From assembly GCA_031256675.1 (NCBI GenBank), contig JAIRQC010000097.1:1-41985 (forward strand): DNA of 41,985 nt, given 5' to 3'. Shown piece by piece: positions 8,878 through 16,101 of this stretch. The stretch is from Rikenellaceae bacterium (GTDB lineage Bacteria > Bacteroidota > Bacteroidia > Bacteroidales > Rikenellaceae). The notes below the pieces were generated by a model. It was not told the DNA's origin. It saw only the letters and a program-made list of their open reading frames with translations, and did not search any database. The translations under genes and the position numbers were made by a program. Position 1 is the first letter of the stretch. Each line of letters starts with the position of its first letter.

Positions 8878-9939
8878 ATGTTACGACAAACCAACCATGA
8901 TTATCTCCGTATACTGGCCGCACTGATGGTGGTCGGCATACATGCCTCCGGTTCGTTCCTAAAGGGATGGCACGGGTTCGGGAATATTGATTTCACGATA
9001 GCGAACCTCTACGATTCACTGTCGAGGGCGGCCGTTCCGCTGTTCGTCCTCCTGAGCGGGGCATTCGTTCTGGGAGCGGACAAGAACAGCGAAGCAAAAC
9101 GTTTTTATAACAGCCGTCTGGCACCCCTCGTCGCGCTCGCGATACTGTGGAACCTGTTCTACTTTCTGTTCGGCGTCGTTACACATAGCGGAATGCCGCT
9201 CTACTCGATATTAAAGGAGGCAAAAACCATTTACCACCTGTGGTTCCTGCCCATGATCGCGGGGCTGTACATCGTAACCCCGCTGCTGATAAGGCTGAAA
9301 CGGAAGGTTGGCCCCGGCCGTTTTTTCACATTCGGGCTGATAATGTTCCTCGTCAGTATTATATACACCTCGAACTGGGCATATCTATCCTTCATCGGAT
9401 ATTTGGGATATTATATCCTGGGCGACTTCCTGAAAAATTATTATACCCCCTCGCCACGCGCGCGCCACTGTCTCCCTGTCCTGTTCGCCGTCTCTGTGGC
9501 GGCAATATTTTTCGGCGTGGAGCTGACCGGCTCCCTGAGGTTCTACAACAATAATTTTATCTTCGTAATGGCAGGCGCCCCTGCCCTGTTCGCATTTTTC
9601 GGAGGGTTGAGGCTGCGTCCACATAAGATAGTGGCAAATCTGGTAAAATATTCGTTCGACATATACCTTGTTCACGCCTTCGTACTGGCCTGGCTTATGC
9701 TGGCGGTGAAGCGCGTCGAATGTATTGCCTCCGTTTTTCGGGGATACGGTTTGATATGGGCTATTCCTGCCCTGATATTGACGACCTTTGTCCTGTCGTG
9801 GGCGCTCTCGGCGTTGCTGCACGCTCCGACACGGTGGCTGGCCCGCACAACGTTGCAGCCCGTTATCGAATGGGCTGTCAGCCTGTCGCTGCGCATGGCA
9901 GGCAGGGCCGCGACCTTTTTCGGACGGTACGGACGTTAG
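8878..9939 (+). CDS. Acyltransferase 3 family membrane protein
   Basis: A 353-residue integral membrane protein of the acyltransferase-3 (OafA/YrhL, also WecH-like) family, which O-acetylates cell-surface polysaccharide or other carbohydrate. The N-terminus has the family pattern HDYLRILAALMVVGIHASGS, with the catalytic His in a membrane segment (VGIHA, residue 22). About ten hydrophobic segments follow, with VPLFVLLSGAF and YHLWFLPMIAGLYIVTPLL characteristic of the family, and FDIYLVHAFVLAW near the end. The start at ATG 8878 is supported by the promoter position. The 3' end overlaps the tail of the convergent gene by 4 bases. Substrate unknown. Confidence 0.85.
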   Translation: MLRQTNHDYLRILAALMVVGIHASGSFLKGWHGFGNIDFTIANLYDSLSRAAVPLFVLLSGAFVLGADKNSEAKRFYNSRLAPLVALAILWNLFYFLFGVVTHSGMPLYSILKEAKTIYHLWFLPMIAGLYIVTPLLIRLKRKVGPGRFFTFGLIMFLVSIIYTSNWAYLSFIGYLGYYILGDFLKNYYTPSPRARHCLPVLFAVSVAAIFFGVELTGSLRFYNNNFIFVMAGAPALFAFFGGLRLRPHKIVANLVKYSFDIYLVHAFVLAWLMLAVKRVECIASVFRGYGLIWAIPALILTTFVLSWALSALLHAPTRWLARTTLQPVIEWAVSLSLRMAGRAATFFGRYGR

Positions 9940-10391
9940 AGCTTTTCGGTCGCGACGGAGAAGTTGGAGTAGATCTTCAGCCGGTCGGGCACGAAACGCA
10001 GCAGGGTGTAGTCGTCGTCGCCGGCAGGGTAGTAGATCTCCCAGCCCTTCTGCCACGCCCTGTGTCTGAGGTTGTTGTCGGTAACGATCTCCACCCGCCC
10101 CTGCAACGTTACGCCGTGGAACCGCTCCTGCTCGCAATAGTAGAGGCAGGCCTGCGGGTCACGGCCTATCCCGCCCAGCTTCGCCGAGCTCCTGTTGGTA
10201 GTCAGGTAGACCGTCAGCGGATTGGGCTCTTCGGCGTACAGGGCGACGAGATGGGGGTAGAGCTCCCTGTTGCGCAGATTGAGCATGGCGCGCGTCGAGG
10301 GGCAGCCGTCGAGGTCGAGCGTGGTCAGGCTCACAAACTGCTGCGTCTCCATGACTTGCAGGCATTCGGCCTGCCGTGCGGTAAGTTCCAT
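9936..10391 (-). CDS. Pyridoxamine 5'-phosphate oxidase-like flavin protein
   Basis: A 151-residue protein of the split-barrel FMN-binding PNPOx-like superfamily. Segments that fit are FVSLTTLDLDGCPSTRAMLNL (strand pair with the Arg/Ala of the FMN site), LTVYLTTNRSSAKLGGIGRDPQACLYY (TN.SSAK..Q/.DP type phosphate site) and VTLQGRVEIV. Members of this subgroup are general stress or redox proteins rather than true PdxH, which is longer. It stands alone between convergent and co-directional genes. Function is known only at the superfamily level. Confidence 0.8.
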   Translation of the reverse strand: MELTARQAECLQVMETQQFVSLTTLDLDGCPSTRAMLNLRNRELYPHLVALYAEEPNPLTVYLTTNRSSAKLGGIGRDPQACLYYCEQERFHGVTLQGRVEIVTDNNLRHRAWQKGWEIYYPAGDDDYTLLRFVPDRLKIYSNFSVATEKL

Positions 10392-10532
10392 AATGGTTAT
10401 TGTTTGATTGTGTCGTCCGGTAGTGCAAGCAGGGTTGGCCCTATAAAGTTCGGGATGTTAACAGTTTACGTTCCCTATCATCTCATCGGGGCGGTGCGCC
10501 CGCCGCAGGGAAAGAAAGCCGGCGCGTAAGGG

Positions 10533-11483
10533 TTACGGCATCAGGTCGTACAGTTCGACTATGCCTGCCAGCTCCCCGTCGGGGCCGGTGACGATGAGCG
10601 AGTGTATCTTGTTATGCTGCATGAGCTGTTCGGCCTCGGTGATGCGGGCCTCGCGCGAGACTGTTTTCGGGGTGCGGGTCATGATCTGCGCCACGTCGGT
10701 GTCGAAAAAGCTCTCGCGGTAGCGCAACATGGCGCGACGGACGTCGCCGTCGGTGACTACGCCCCGTATATCTCTCCCGTCGACGATTATGGCAACGCCG
10801 AGGCGGGCGTCGCTGATGGCGATGATCACCTCGCCGAGCTTCATCGTCGGGGGCACCACCGGCAGGTTGTCGCTGCGCATCACGTCGCCCACGCGGGTCA
10901 AAAGTCGCCGTCCGAGGGTGCCGCCAGGGTGGAAACGGGCGAAATCTTCGGCACGGAAGCCACGCTCGTGCATCAGCGCGACGGCCAGCGCGTCGCCCAT
11001 GACGAGCGTGGCGGTGGTCGACGACGTCGGGGCGAGGCTCAGCGGACAGGCCTCCTCGGCAACGGCGATGTTGAGGTGGCAGGTCGAGTGGCGGGCGAGG
11101 GTAGAGGCGGGGTTGCCGGTCATGGAGACCACCACGTTGCCGTTGTCTTCGAGAAACGGGATCAGTTTGAGTATCTCGTCGGTGTTGCCGGAGTTGGATA
11201 TGGCCAGCAGGGCGTCGCTGCGGGCGATCATGCCCAGGTCGCCGTGATAGGCCTCGCCCGGGTGAAGAAAGAACGACGAAGTGCCTGTGCTCGAAAGCGT
11301 TGCGGCAATCTTGCGCCCTATGAGGCCGCTTTTGCCCATGCCTGTGACGATCACCTTGCCGCGGCAGGCAAGCAGCGCGCGCACCGCCTTTTCGAAGTCG
11401 TCGGTCAGGTTGGCGGCCAGTCCGCTTATGGCCGCGGCCTCGATGCGTACCGTATCGAGGGCCGATTTGAGTATGTCGCTCAT
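10533..11483 (-). CDS. kdsD: Arabinose-5-phosphate isomerase (KpsF/GutQ type)
   Basis: Converts D-ribulose 5-phosphate to D-arabinose 5-phosphate, the first committed step toward Kdo for lipopolysaccharide. The 316-residue product has an N-terminal SIS sugar-isomerase domain (GMGKSGLIGRKIAATLSSTG from residue 48; HPGEAYHGDLGMI at 74-86; ISNSGNTDE at 95-103) and two C-terminal CBS domains (about 200-316). Its start overlaps the stop of kdsA in the same direction (ATGA), so the two adjacent pathway steps are translationally coupled. Length and domain order are normal. Confidence 0.95.
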   Translation of the reverse strand: MSDILKSALDTVRIEAAAISGLAANLTDDFEKAVRALLACRGKVIVTGMGKSGLIGRKIAATLSSTGTSSFFLHPGEAYHGDLGMIARSDALLAISNSGNTDEILKLIPFLEDNGNVVVSMTGNPASTLARHSTCHLNIAVAEEACPLSLAPTSSTTATLVMGDALAVALMHERGFRAEDFARFHPGGTLGRRLLTRVGDVMRSDNLPVVPPTMKLGEVIIAISDARLGVAIIVDGRDIRGVVTDGDVRRAMLRYRESFFDTDVAQIMTRTPKTVSREARITEAEQLMQHNKIHSLIVTGPDGELAGIVELYDLMP

Positions 11484-12244
11484 AACAGGCTTGTTATAAC
11501 GCTCTCCAGGTCTTTCAGACGAAGCATGTTCGGCCCGTCGCTGAACGAGCTGTCGGGGTCGGGATGGACTTCGAAGAAGTAGCCGTTGGCGCCGAAAGCC
11601 CTGGCGGCCAGCGCTATGGCGGGGATGTACTCGCGGTCGCCGCCCGTCGTGCCGCTGCCGCTGCCGGGACGCTGGACGCTGTGTGTGCAGTCCATAACCA
11701 CGCGCCGGGTGTGGCGTTTCATTATCGGCAGGTTGCGGAAGTCGACCACCAGATTATTGTAACCGAAGCTGTTGCCGCGCTCGGTGAGCCACGCCTCCAC
11801 GCCTCCGCCCTCGACGACCTTCTGCACAGGGTAGCGCATGTCGTCGCCCGAAAGGAACTGTGCCTTCTTTATGTTGACGATCCGTCCGGTGCGCGCGGCG
11901 GCCACAAGCAGGTCGGTCTGGCGGCAGAGGAAAGCAGGGATCTGGATCACGTCGACCGTCGGCGCGACCTCGGCCGCCTGCCACGGCTCGTGTATGTCGG
12001 TGGTCAACGGCAGGTTGAACCGTCGTTTGACCTCGGCGAACATCTCCATCCCCTTTTGCAGCCCCACGCCACGGTAAGAGCCGATTGAGGTGCGGTTGGC
12101 CTTGTCGAACGACGATTTGAAGACGATCTGCAAGCCGAACTTTTCGCGCAGGCGCACCAGCTCGGCGGCCACCTCGTCGAGGATCGCTGCGCTCTCGATG
12201 GCGCACGGGCCCGCGATAAATATGGGATGGTCGGGATCGAACAT
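11480..12244 (-). CDS. kdsA: 3-deoxy-8-phosphooctulonate synthase
   Basis: Condenses arabinose 5-phosphate with phosphoenolpyruvate to Kdo-8-phosphate in the cytosol. The 254-residue product is slightly shorter than E. coli KdsA but has all family blocks: FIAGPCAIES near residue 9, FKSSFDKANR, TDIHEPWQA, IPAFLCRQTDLL, and the long loop block MDCTHSVQRPGSGSGTTGG. It forms an operon with kdsD (4-base overlap) with a promoter directly upstream. Clear assignment. Confidence 0.96.
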   Translation of the reverse strand: MFDPDHPIFIAGPCAIESAAILDEVAAELVRLREKFGLQIVFKSSFDKANRTSIGSYRGVGLQKGMEMFAEVKRRFNLPLTTDIHEPWQAAEVAPTVDVIQIPAFLCRQTDLLVAAARTGRIVNIKKAQFLSGDDMRYPVQKVVEGGGVEAWLTERGNSFGYNNLVVDFRNLPIMKRHTRRVVMDCTHSVQRPGSGSGTTGGDREYIPAIALAARAFGANGYFFEVHPDPDSSFSDGPNMLRLKDLESVITSLL

Positions 12245-12261
12245 CGTAACGGAATTTTCGA

Positions 12262-12269
12262 CAAAGATA
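12262..12269 (-). promoter_or_regulatory. kdsA promoter, -7 box
   Basis: TATCTTTG on the leftward strand, exact TAnnTTTG, 18-25 bases upstream of the kdsA ATG, giving a leader of about ten bases. It directly follows the U-run of the terminator at 12274-12339, so the end of one transcript and the start of the next share the same bases. Confidence 0.6.
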
Positions 12270-12273
12270 AAAA

Positions 12274-12339
12274 AATAAGTCGAAGGGTCTACTCGCGCCG
12301 CTTAAAAAACACGGCAGTAGACCCCTCGACGAACTTATT
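12274..12339 (-). terminator. Long imperfect hairpin with U-run, upstream of kdsA
   Basis: Arms 12274-12292 and 12317-12339 pair through GTAGACCC[CT]TCGAC plus ACTTATT, with a 4-base bulge and a 24-base loop. On the leftward strand the stem is followed by TTATTTTTTTATC. It fits an intrinsic terminator for leftward transcription arriving from the S24 regulator gene, although it lies about 190 bases beyond that gene. Confidence 0.55.
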
Positions 12340-12402
12340 TTACCGGATCGCTTCGGCGACCTTGCAGCGGCATTACCGTTGCGCCTTGCAGTGGCGGAGT
12401 TA

Positions 12403-12527
12403 CCCAGCCTCATTGCTTCAGTGCGGCCTCTCGCGGCGTTGCCCAGCCTCATTGCTTCGGTTGCGCTTTGCGGTGAGACGGTGTTGCTCTGCCTCGTTGC
12501 TTCGGTGCGGCCTCTCGTGGCGTTGCT
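12403..12527. repeat. Three degenerate direct repeats, 39-45 bases
   Basis: Units at 12403-12441, 12442-12486 and 12487-12525 share CCCAGCCTCATTGCTTCGGT then GCGGCCTCTCGnGGCGTTG; units 1 and 3 are 39 bases, unit 2 carries a 6-base longer middle. The start of a fourth unit (CTCTACCTGAG) contains the stop codon of the leftward regulator gene. No gene is supported in 12245-12527 otherwise. Confidence 0.6.
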
Positions 12528-13199
12528 CTACCTGAGCGAGTTCATCCGGATGCTTGCCTTGACGAAGGCCAGGGCGCGGATGCGGTCGATTGCCACCTCC
12601 TTGTCGGCGTGGTGGGGGTTCTGGCTCACCAGCTTGATGTAACCCTGCCGCTCCGACTTCTGGATGTACTTCACCGTGACGAACTCCTCGCCCTCCATGT
12701 CGAGCGAGAGCAGGTACATGTCGCCCCAGAAGATGTTTTCGAGATCGTTCACCTGTTTGTAGAGCACGATGTCGCCGCTTTTGAGGATCGGGTACATGCT
12801 GTCGCCGACGATGTAGATCGCTCCGTCGCACTTGGGCAGATTGGGGATGTTGATATAGTCGACCGGCTGGGCCGAGTTGTTGTCGGTGAAGAGCGGCACG
12901 AGCCCCGCAGTCCCCTCGATGTTGTACAGGGGCACGCTATGTTCGGAGATGATGCGGTCGGAGTTGCGCAGGAACGGGATCAGTTCCTTAGGCGTATTGA
13001 ACATGTTGCCTTCGCCGGTCTCGAGCCAGTTGGTGTTAAGGTTCAGTTGTTGTGCCAGGATGTTCTTGTTGCGCTCCGAGAGCGCCGACCGCCCTGTTTC
13101 TATCATACACAGAGCGCTTTTGCCGATTCCGAGGATATTCGCGAATTCGGCCTGTGTCAGTTTCAGTTCCTGTCGAACTAACTTCAGTCTGTTTGGCAT
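12528..13199 (-). CDS. XRE-S24 (LexA/CI-like) self-cleaving regulator
   Basis: A 223-residue transcription regulator. Residues 4-58 form an XRE helix-turn-helix (LTQAEFANILGIGKSALCMIE). Residues about 88-223 form a peptidase S24 domain with the Ala-Gly cleavage site at A98-G99, the catalytic Ser134 in VGDSMYPILKSGD and the catalytic Lys177 in EEFVTVKYIQ. This layout is that of repressors that cut themselves when RecA is activated, which makes a DNA-damage switch likely but unproven. It diverges from a small gene and an isolated terminase gene and probably controls their intergenic promoter. Its C-terminal half is closely similar to the prophage repressor at 24202-25117. Confidence 0.9.
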   Translation of the reverse strand: MPNRLKLVRQELKLTQAEFANILGIGKSALCMIETGRSALSERNKNILAQQLNLNTNWLETGEGNMFNTPKELIPFLRNSDRIISEHSVPLYNIEGTAGLVPLFTDNNSAQPVDYINIPNLPKCDGAIYIVGDSMYPILKSGDIVLYKQVNDLENIFWGDMYLLSLDMEGEEFVTVKYIQKSERQGYIKLVSQNPHHADKEVAIDRIRALAFVKASIRMNSLR

Positions 13200-13232
13200 A
13201 TCTTTTTAGATTAAAATTATTAATTAAATTGG

Positions 13233-13262
13233 TTTGAAATTAAATTTTTGGACTTATATTTG
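13233..13262 (+). promoter_or_regulatory. Rightward promoter TTTG-N18-TATATTTG
   Basis: A -33 TTTG (13233-13236) and a -7 box TATATTTG (13255-13262) with an 18-base spacer make the best-formed Bacteroidetes-type promoter in the window. It lies in the divergent gap next to the S24 regulator start and reads toward 13341-13589. Confidence 0.6.
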
Positions 13263-13266
13263 TGGT

Positions 13267-13332
13267 ATGAATACGGTTTCAATTATTATGGAAATCAAAA
13301 ATCTTGCCAAAGGTATAAGTTTGCTAAAATAA
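13267..13332 (+). CDS. Possible 21-codon leader peptide
   Basis: ATG at 13267 begins a 21-codon frame ending in TAA at 13330-13332 (second in-frame ATG at 13288, peptide MEIKNLAKGISLLK from there). It sits in the untranslated leader directly after the promoter and 8 bases before the next gene. No ribosome-binding site is evident. It could be an upstream ORF that tunes expression of the gene at 13341, or chance. Confidence 0.25.
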   Translation: MNTVSIIMEIKNLAKGISLLK

Positions 13333-13340
13333 ATTTAATC

Positions 13341-13589
13341 ATGTTTAGAGTAGATCCTCAAATTTATTGCGAAATGGCGGCAAGGCTGCTCGACGCAATA
13401 GCCGATCGCCACTATTTCAACGGGTCGGTCGATTACGACACGCCCCTGTTCAATTCGCGCCTCGTGGCCTCGCTCGTCATCCGTCGGACCTCACCCGGCG
13501 GAGCGATCGAATCCATCGTTCCCGTATGGTGGAGCCACCGCGTCGAGCGTCTCGGAGAAAGCTCCGAAAGCGACTTCAGCTGGAGCTAA
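13341..13589 (+). CDS. Small hypothetical protein, 82 residues
   Basis: Unknown function. The product begins MFRVDPQIYCEMAARLLDAI and ends in a Trp/Ser/Asp-rich tail (PVWWSHRVERLGESSESDFSWS). No signal peptide, membrane segment or known motif is seen. Amphipathic helix at residues 5-22, then likely beta strands (RLVASLVIRR, IESIVPVWW). The start at 13341 follows a strong promoter; a longer in-frame extension upstream runs through the promoter and is rejected. It is divergent from the S24 regulator and upstream of the isolated terminase gene, so it probably belongs to the same small locus. Confidence 0.65.
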   Translation: MFRVDPQIYCEMAARLLDAIADRHYFNGSVDYDTPLFNSRLVASLVIRRTSPGGAIESIVPVWWSHRVERLGESSESDFSWS

Positions 13590-13909
13590 TTTCGTCGCTG
13601 GCTGCCATGCCCCGCTTTTCGGGATGACAAATATAAGAAATAACGGGTTTCACGGCCATTTTTGAGGCTATAAATTGTTGAAAAAAATATCTTTTTCAAA
13701 TAAAAAGTAGCCGTGCTTCAAAAAACCAAAAAACAGCGATAATTCTTTAATCGCGCAGTTCATATTTATTGCGCTAAATATCTGTAATACAACTGCTCGA
13801 CGAGAACAAAAAAATTTATCAAAAGTACCGCATCGCACTTTACCGCTACGGTAGATTTGCGACAAAAAATAGTCCTGTTTGTTTTTCGTCGATAAATATC
13901 CAGATCAAG
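13590..13909. other. AT-rich intergenic region before the isolated terminase
   Basis: No gene found in these 320 bases. A weak CCCCG-CTTTT-CGGGA hairpin near 13608-13621 lies just after the small gene. The middle (13680-13830) is markedly AT-rich compared with the flanks, as is typical of promoter or acquired DNA. The promoter box at 13852 is described separately. Confidence 0.5.
13852..13859 (+). promoter_or_regulatory. -7 box before the isolated terminase gene
   Basis: TAGATTTG matches TAnnTTTG, 51-58 bases upstream of the ATG at 13910. No clear -33 TTG at the usual spacing. Confidence 0.4.
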
Positions 13910-15307
13910 ATGGCCGAAAATATCACTTTCGTCGATTTCGCCCGACGGATTCAACCCTCGCTCAAACCGGGGGCGTTTCACGCAAACTACTACCGGATCC
14001 TCGAGGCATTCGCCCGCAGCCGGATAACAAAACTGATAGTGACAATGCCCCCGCAGCACGGAAAGTCGGTGGGGGCGTCGGTTTTATTGCCCGCCTACAT
14101 GCTTGGCCTGAACCCAGACCTGAAAATCGCCATCGCCTCCTACAACGCCACACTCGCCTCGCGGTTCAACCGTCGCGTGCAGCGCATCATCGAATCGGGC
14201 GAGTATCGCGACGTCTTCCCTGCGACGACCATCAAGGTCGCCGGCGGGAAATCCAACTACATCCGTCGCGCCGACCAGGTGGAGATCGTCGGCGCATCCG
14301 GCGAGCTGCTCTCCGTGGGGCGCGACGGCCCACTGACCGGCAACCAGGTCGACGTGTTCATCCTCGACGACCTATACAAAAACGCACTCGAAGCCGACTC
14401 GCCCGTGGTGCGCGACAACTGCTGGGAGTGGTACACCTCGGTGGTCAAAAGCCGGATGCACAACGACTCGGCCGAGTTGATCGTCTTCACCCGCTGGCAC
14501 GAAGAAGACCTGATAGGGATGCTCGAAACCCGTGAAAAGGTGGTGGAGCTGCGCAGCTGGGAGCAGTTGGAGCAGGCCGACGGCGATTGCTGGTACAAGC
14601 TGAACCTCGAAGCCATAAAGGACAGCTCCCGCAGCGAGATCGACCCTCGGCGCAAGGGCGAGGCGTTGTGGGAGGAGCGTCACGGCAAGGCGTTGCTTGT
14701 CCGCAAACGGCGGCTCGACCCTCACGGTTTAGAGGCGATCTATCAGGGACGTCCCTCGTCGAAGGAGGGGCTGCTCTACGGCGACAACTTCCGCACCTGG
14801 CGTTCGCTGCCCTCAGGCCTGTTGCGCCGCGCCAACTACACCGACACCGCCGACACGGGCGACGACTACCTCTGCTCGGTGTGTTACGTTGTGGTCGCCG
14901 ACGGCATGGCATACGTTGTCGACGTGGTCTATTCGCAGCAGCGCATGGAGGTCACGGAAGATCTGGTAGCGCGGATGATAGCCGAGAACGACATTCGCGA
15001 GGCGATGGTCGAGAGCAACAACGGCGGCCGCGGCTTTGCCCGCGCCATCGACGCCCGTTTGCCGCAGGTGCAGGTCGGCTGGTTTCATCAGGGGGCCAAC
15101 AAGGAGGCGCGCATCCTCTCCAACTCCGCCACGGTGTTGCGCACGATAGTCATGCCGCACGACTGGGCTGCGCGTTGGGAGGAGTTTCACCGCCACCTGA
15201 CCACCTACCGCCGTCTGTACCGCTCGAACCGCTGGCACGACGCCCCCGACGTACTGACCGCATCGTCGAAAAAGAGCTCGCCCGCCCCGAAGCCCGAAAG
15301 CAGATGA
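13910..15307 (+). CDS. Phage terminase large subunit-like protein (isolated)
   Basis: A 465-residue protein of the phage large-terminase group related to psiM2 ORF9, normally the ATP-driven DNA-packaging motor and headful/cos nuclease. A Walker-A-like LIVTMPPQHGKSVGAS is at about residues 43-58, Walker B VDVFILDDLY at about 148-157, and a conserved FTRWHEEDLIGML segment at about 189-201. The C-terminal RNase-H-like nuclease domain starts around residue 315 with DYLCSVCYVVV and includes AMVESNNGGRGFARAID. The frame is complete and no catalytic block is missing. No portal, capsid, small terminase or tail gene is within reach, so it is an orphan. It may be a prophage remnant, a satellite relic or a co-opted gene. 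Confidence 0.88.
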   Translation: MAENITFVDFARRIQPSLKPGAFHANYYRILEAFARSRITKLIVTMPPQHGKSVGASVLLPAYMLGLNPDLKIAIASYNATLASRFNRRVQRIIESGEYRDVFPATTIKVAGGKSNYIRRADQVEIVGASGELLSVGRDGPLTGNQVDVFILDDLYKNALEADSPVVRDNCWEWYTSVVKSRMHNDSAELIVFTRWHEEDLIGMLETREKVVELRSWEQLEQADGDCWYKLNLEAIKDSSRSEIDPRRKGEALWEERHGKALLVRKRRLDPHGLEAIYQGRPSSKEGLLYGDNFRTWRSLPSGLLRRANYTDTADTGDDYLCSVCYVVVADGMAYVVDVVYSQQRMEVTEDLVARMIAENDIREAMVESNNGGRGFARAIDARLPQVQVGWFHQGANKEARILSNSATVLRTIVMPHDWAARWEEFHRHLTTYRRLYRSNRWHDAPDVLTASSKKSSPAPKPESR

Positions 15308-15404
15308 AGATAGGGTTCGGACGGTAGACCATGCGGGCCGAGGGTCGAAAGTCGGTGAGATCATGCAATGCGTGCCGGTAATGCGTTGTCGGCAAGGGCG
15401 TTCC

Positions 15405-15722
15405 GCCGCATATCCCTGCAAGGATGTTTTTCTCTGCGAAGATGTTATGCTTAGCCGCATATTCCTGCAAGGACGTTTATCTATGCGAGGGTGTTATGTG
15501 TAGCTGCATATCCTTGCAAGGATGTTTATCTCTGCAATGATGTTATGCTTTGCCGCATATTCCTGCAAGGATGTTCTTCTCTGCAATGATGTTATGCTTA
15601 GCCGCATATTCCTGCAAGGACGTTTATCTATGCGAGGGTGTTATGTGTAGCTGCATATCCTTGCAAGGACGTTTTTCTCTGCGAAGATATTATGTTTAGC
15701 AGTATATCCCTGCAAGGCTGGT
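15405..15722. repeat. 49-bp tandem repeat array, six full units plus a partial
   Basis: Units start at 15405, 15454, 15503, 15552, 15601, 15650 and 15699 (last one partial), an exact 49-base period. Each unit begins GC[CT]GCATAT and contains a palindromic core near CCTTGCAAGG; the unit at 15503 has the perfect 14-base palindrome ATCCTTGCAAGGAT. Units 15454 and 15601 are identical over all 49 bases, giving a higher-order period of 147. There are no unique spacers, so it is not CRISPR. 49 is not a multiple of 3 and no protein is supported. The rest of 15308-15404 shows nothing. Confidence 0.92.
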
Positions 15723-16101
15723 TGCCCGTAGCCGTACTTTGTGCTTTTCGGGCTCTTCCCGTGTGCTTCCCTGACGCTTTCCGTGCGCAGGTACTGCTCT
15801 TCCCTGACGTTTCCCTGGCTCTTCCAGCGCATTTCCCGTGCACTTTTCGGACACTTCCCGTGCGCAGGTCGGCACGGACAGTCTCTGCCCCTTTCGCTTC
15901 TACGCCATTTCTATGCGGCCTTTGGCTGCGCCCCCTGCTCGTTCGGCATAATATTAATTATTTGGCTTCGGTCGTGGCGGTATGGCTTTCTGTCCGTCAC
16001 GTTCCCGCCTGTTCGTTGCGACATGGCTTTCTGCTCCGCCCCCTGCTCTGCTCCTGTCTGCGCGGGCGACGCCTGTTATGTCGGCCCGGGGGTTGTGCGG
16101 G
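15723..16101. other. Gene-free low-complexity region
   Basis: The first 150 bases are built from irregular short repeats of CTCTTCCC, CTTCCCGTG and CCGTGCGCAGG (for example CCGTGCGCAGGT occurs at about 15780 and again at about 15857). Open frames cross it on both strands but they read as repetitive or compositionally odd peptides without family features. I support no gene here. Confidence 0.5.

Noticed and set aside
15405-15722. CRISPR array
   Set aside because: The repeat units are contiguous over their whole 49 bases; there are no unique spacers and no cas genes nearby.
15405-15722. Right or left end of a second Mu-like element
   Set aside because: The repeats are not similar to the 51-bp repeats at 23133, and no transposase gene lies near them.
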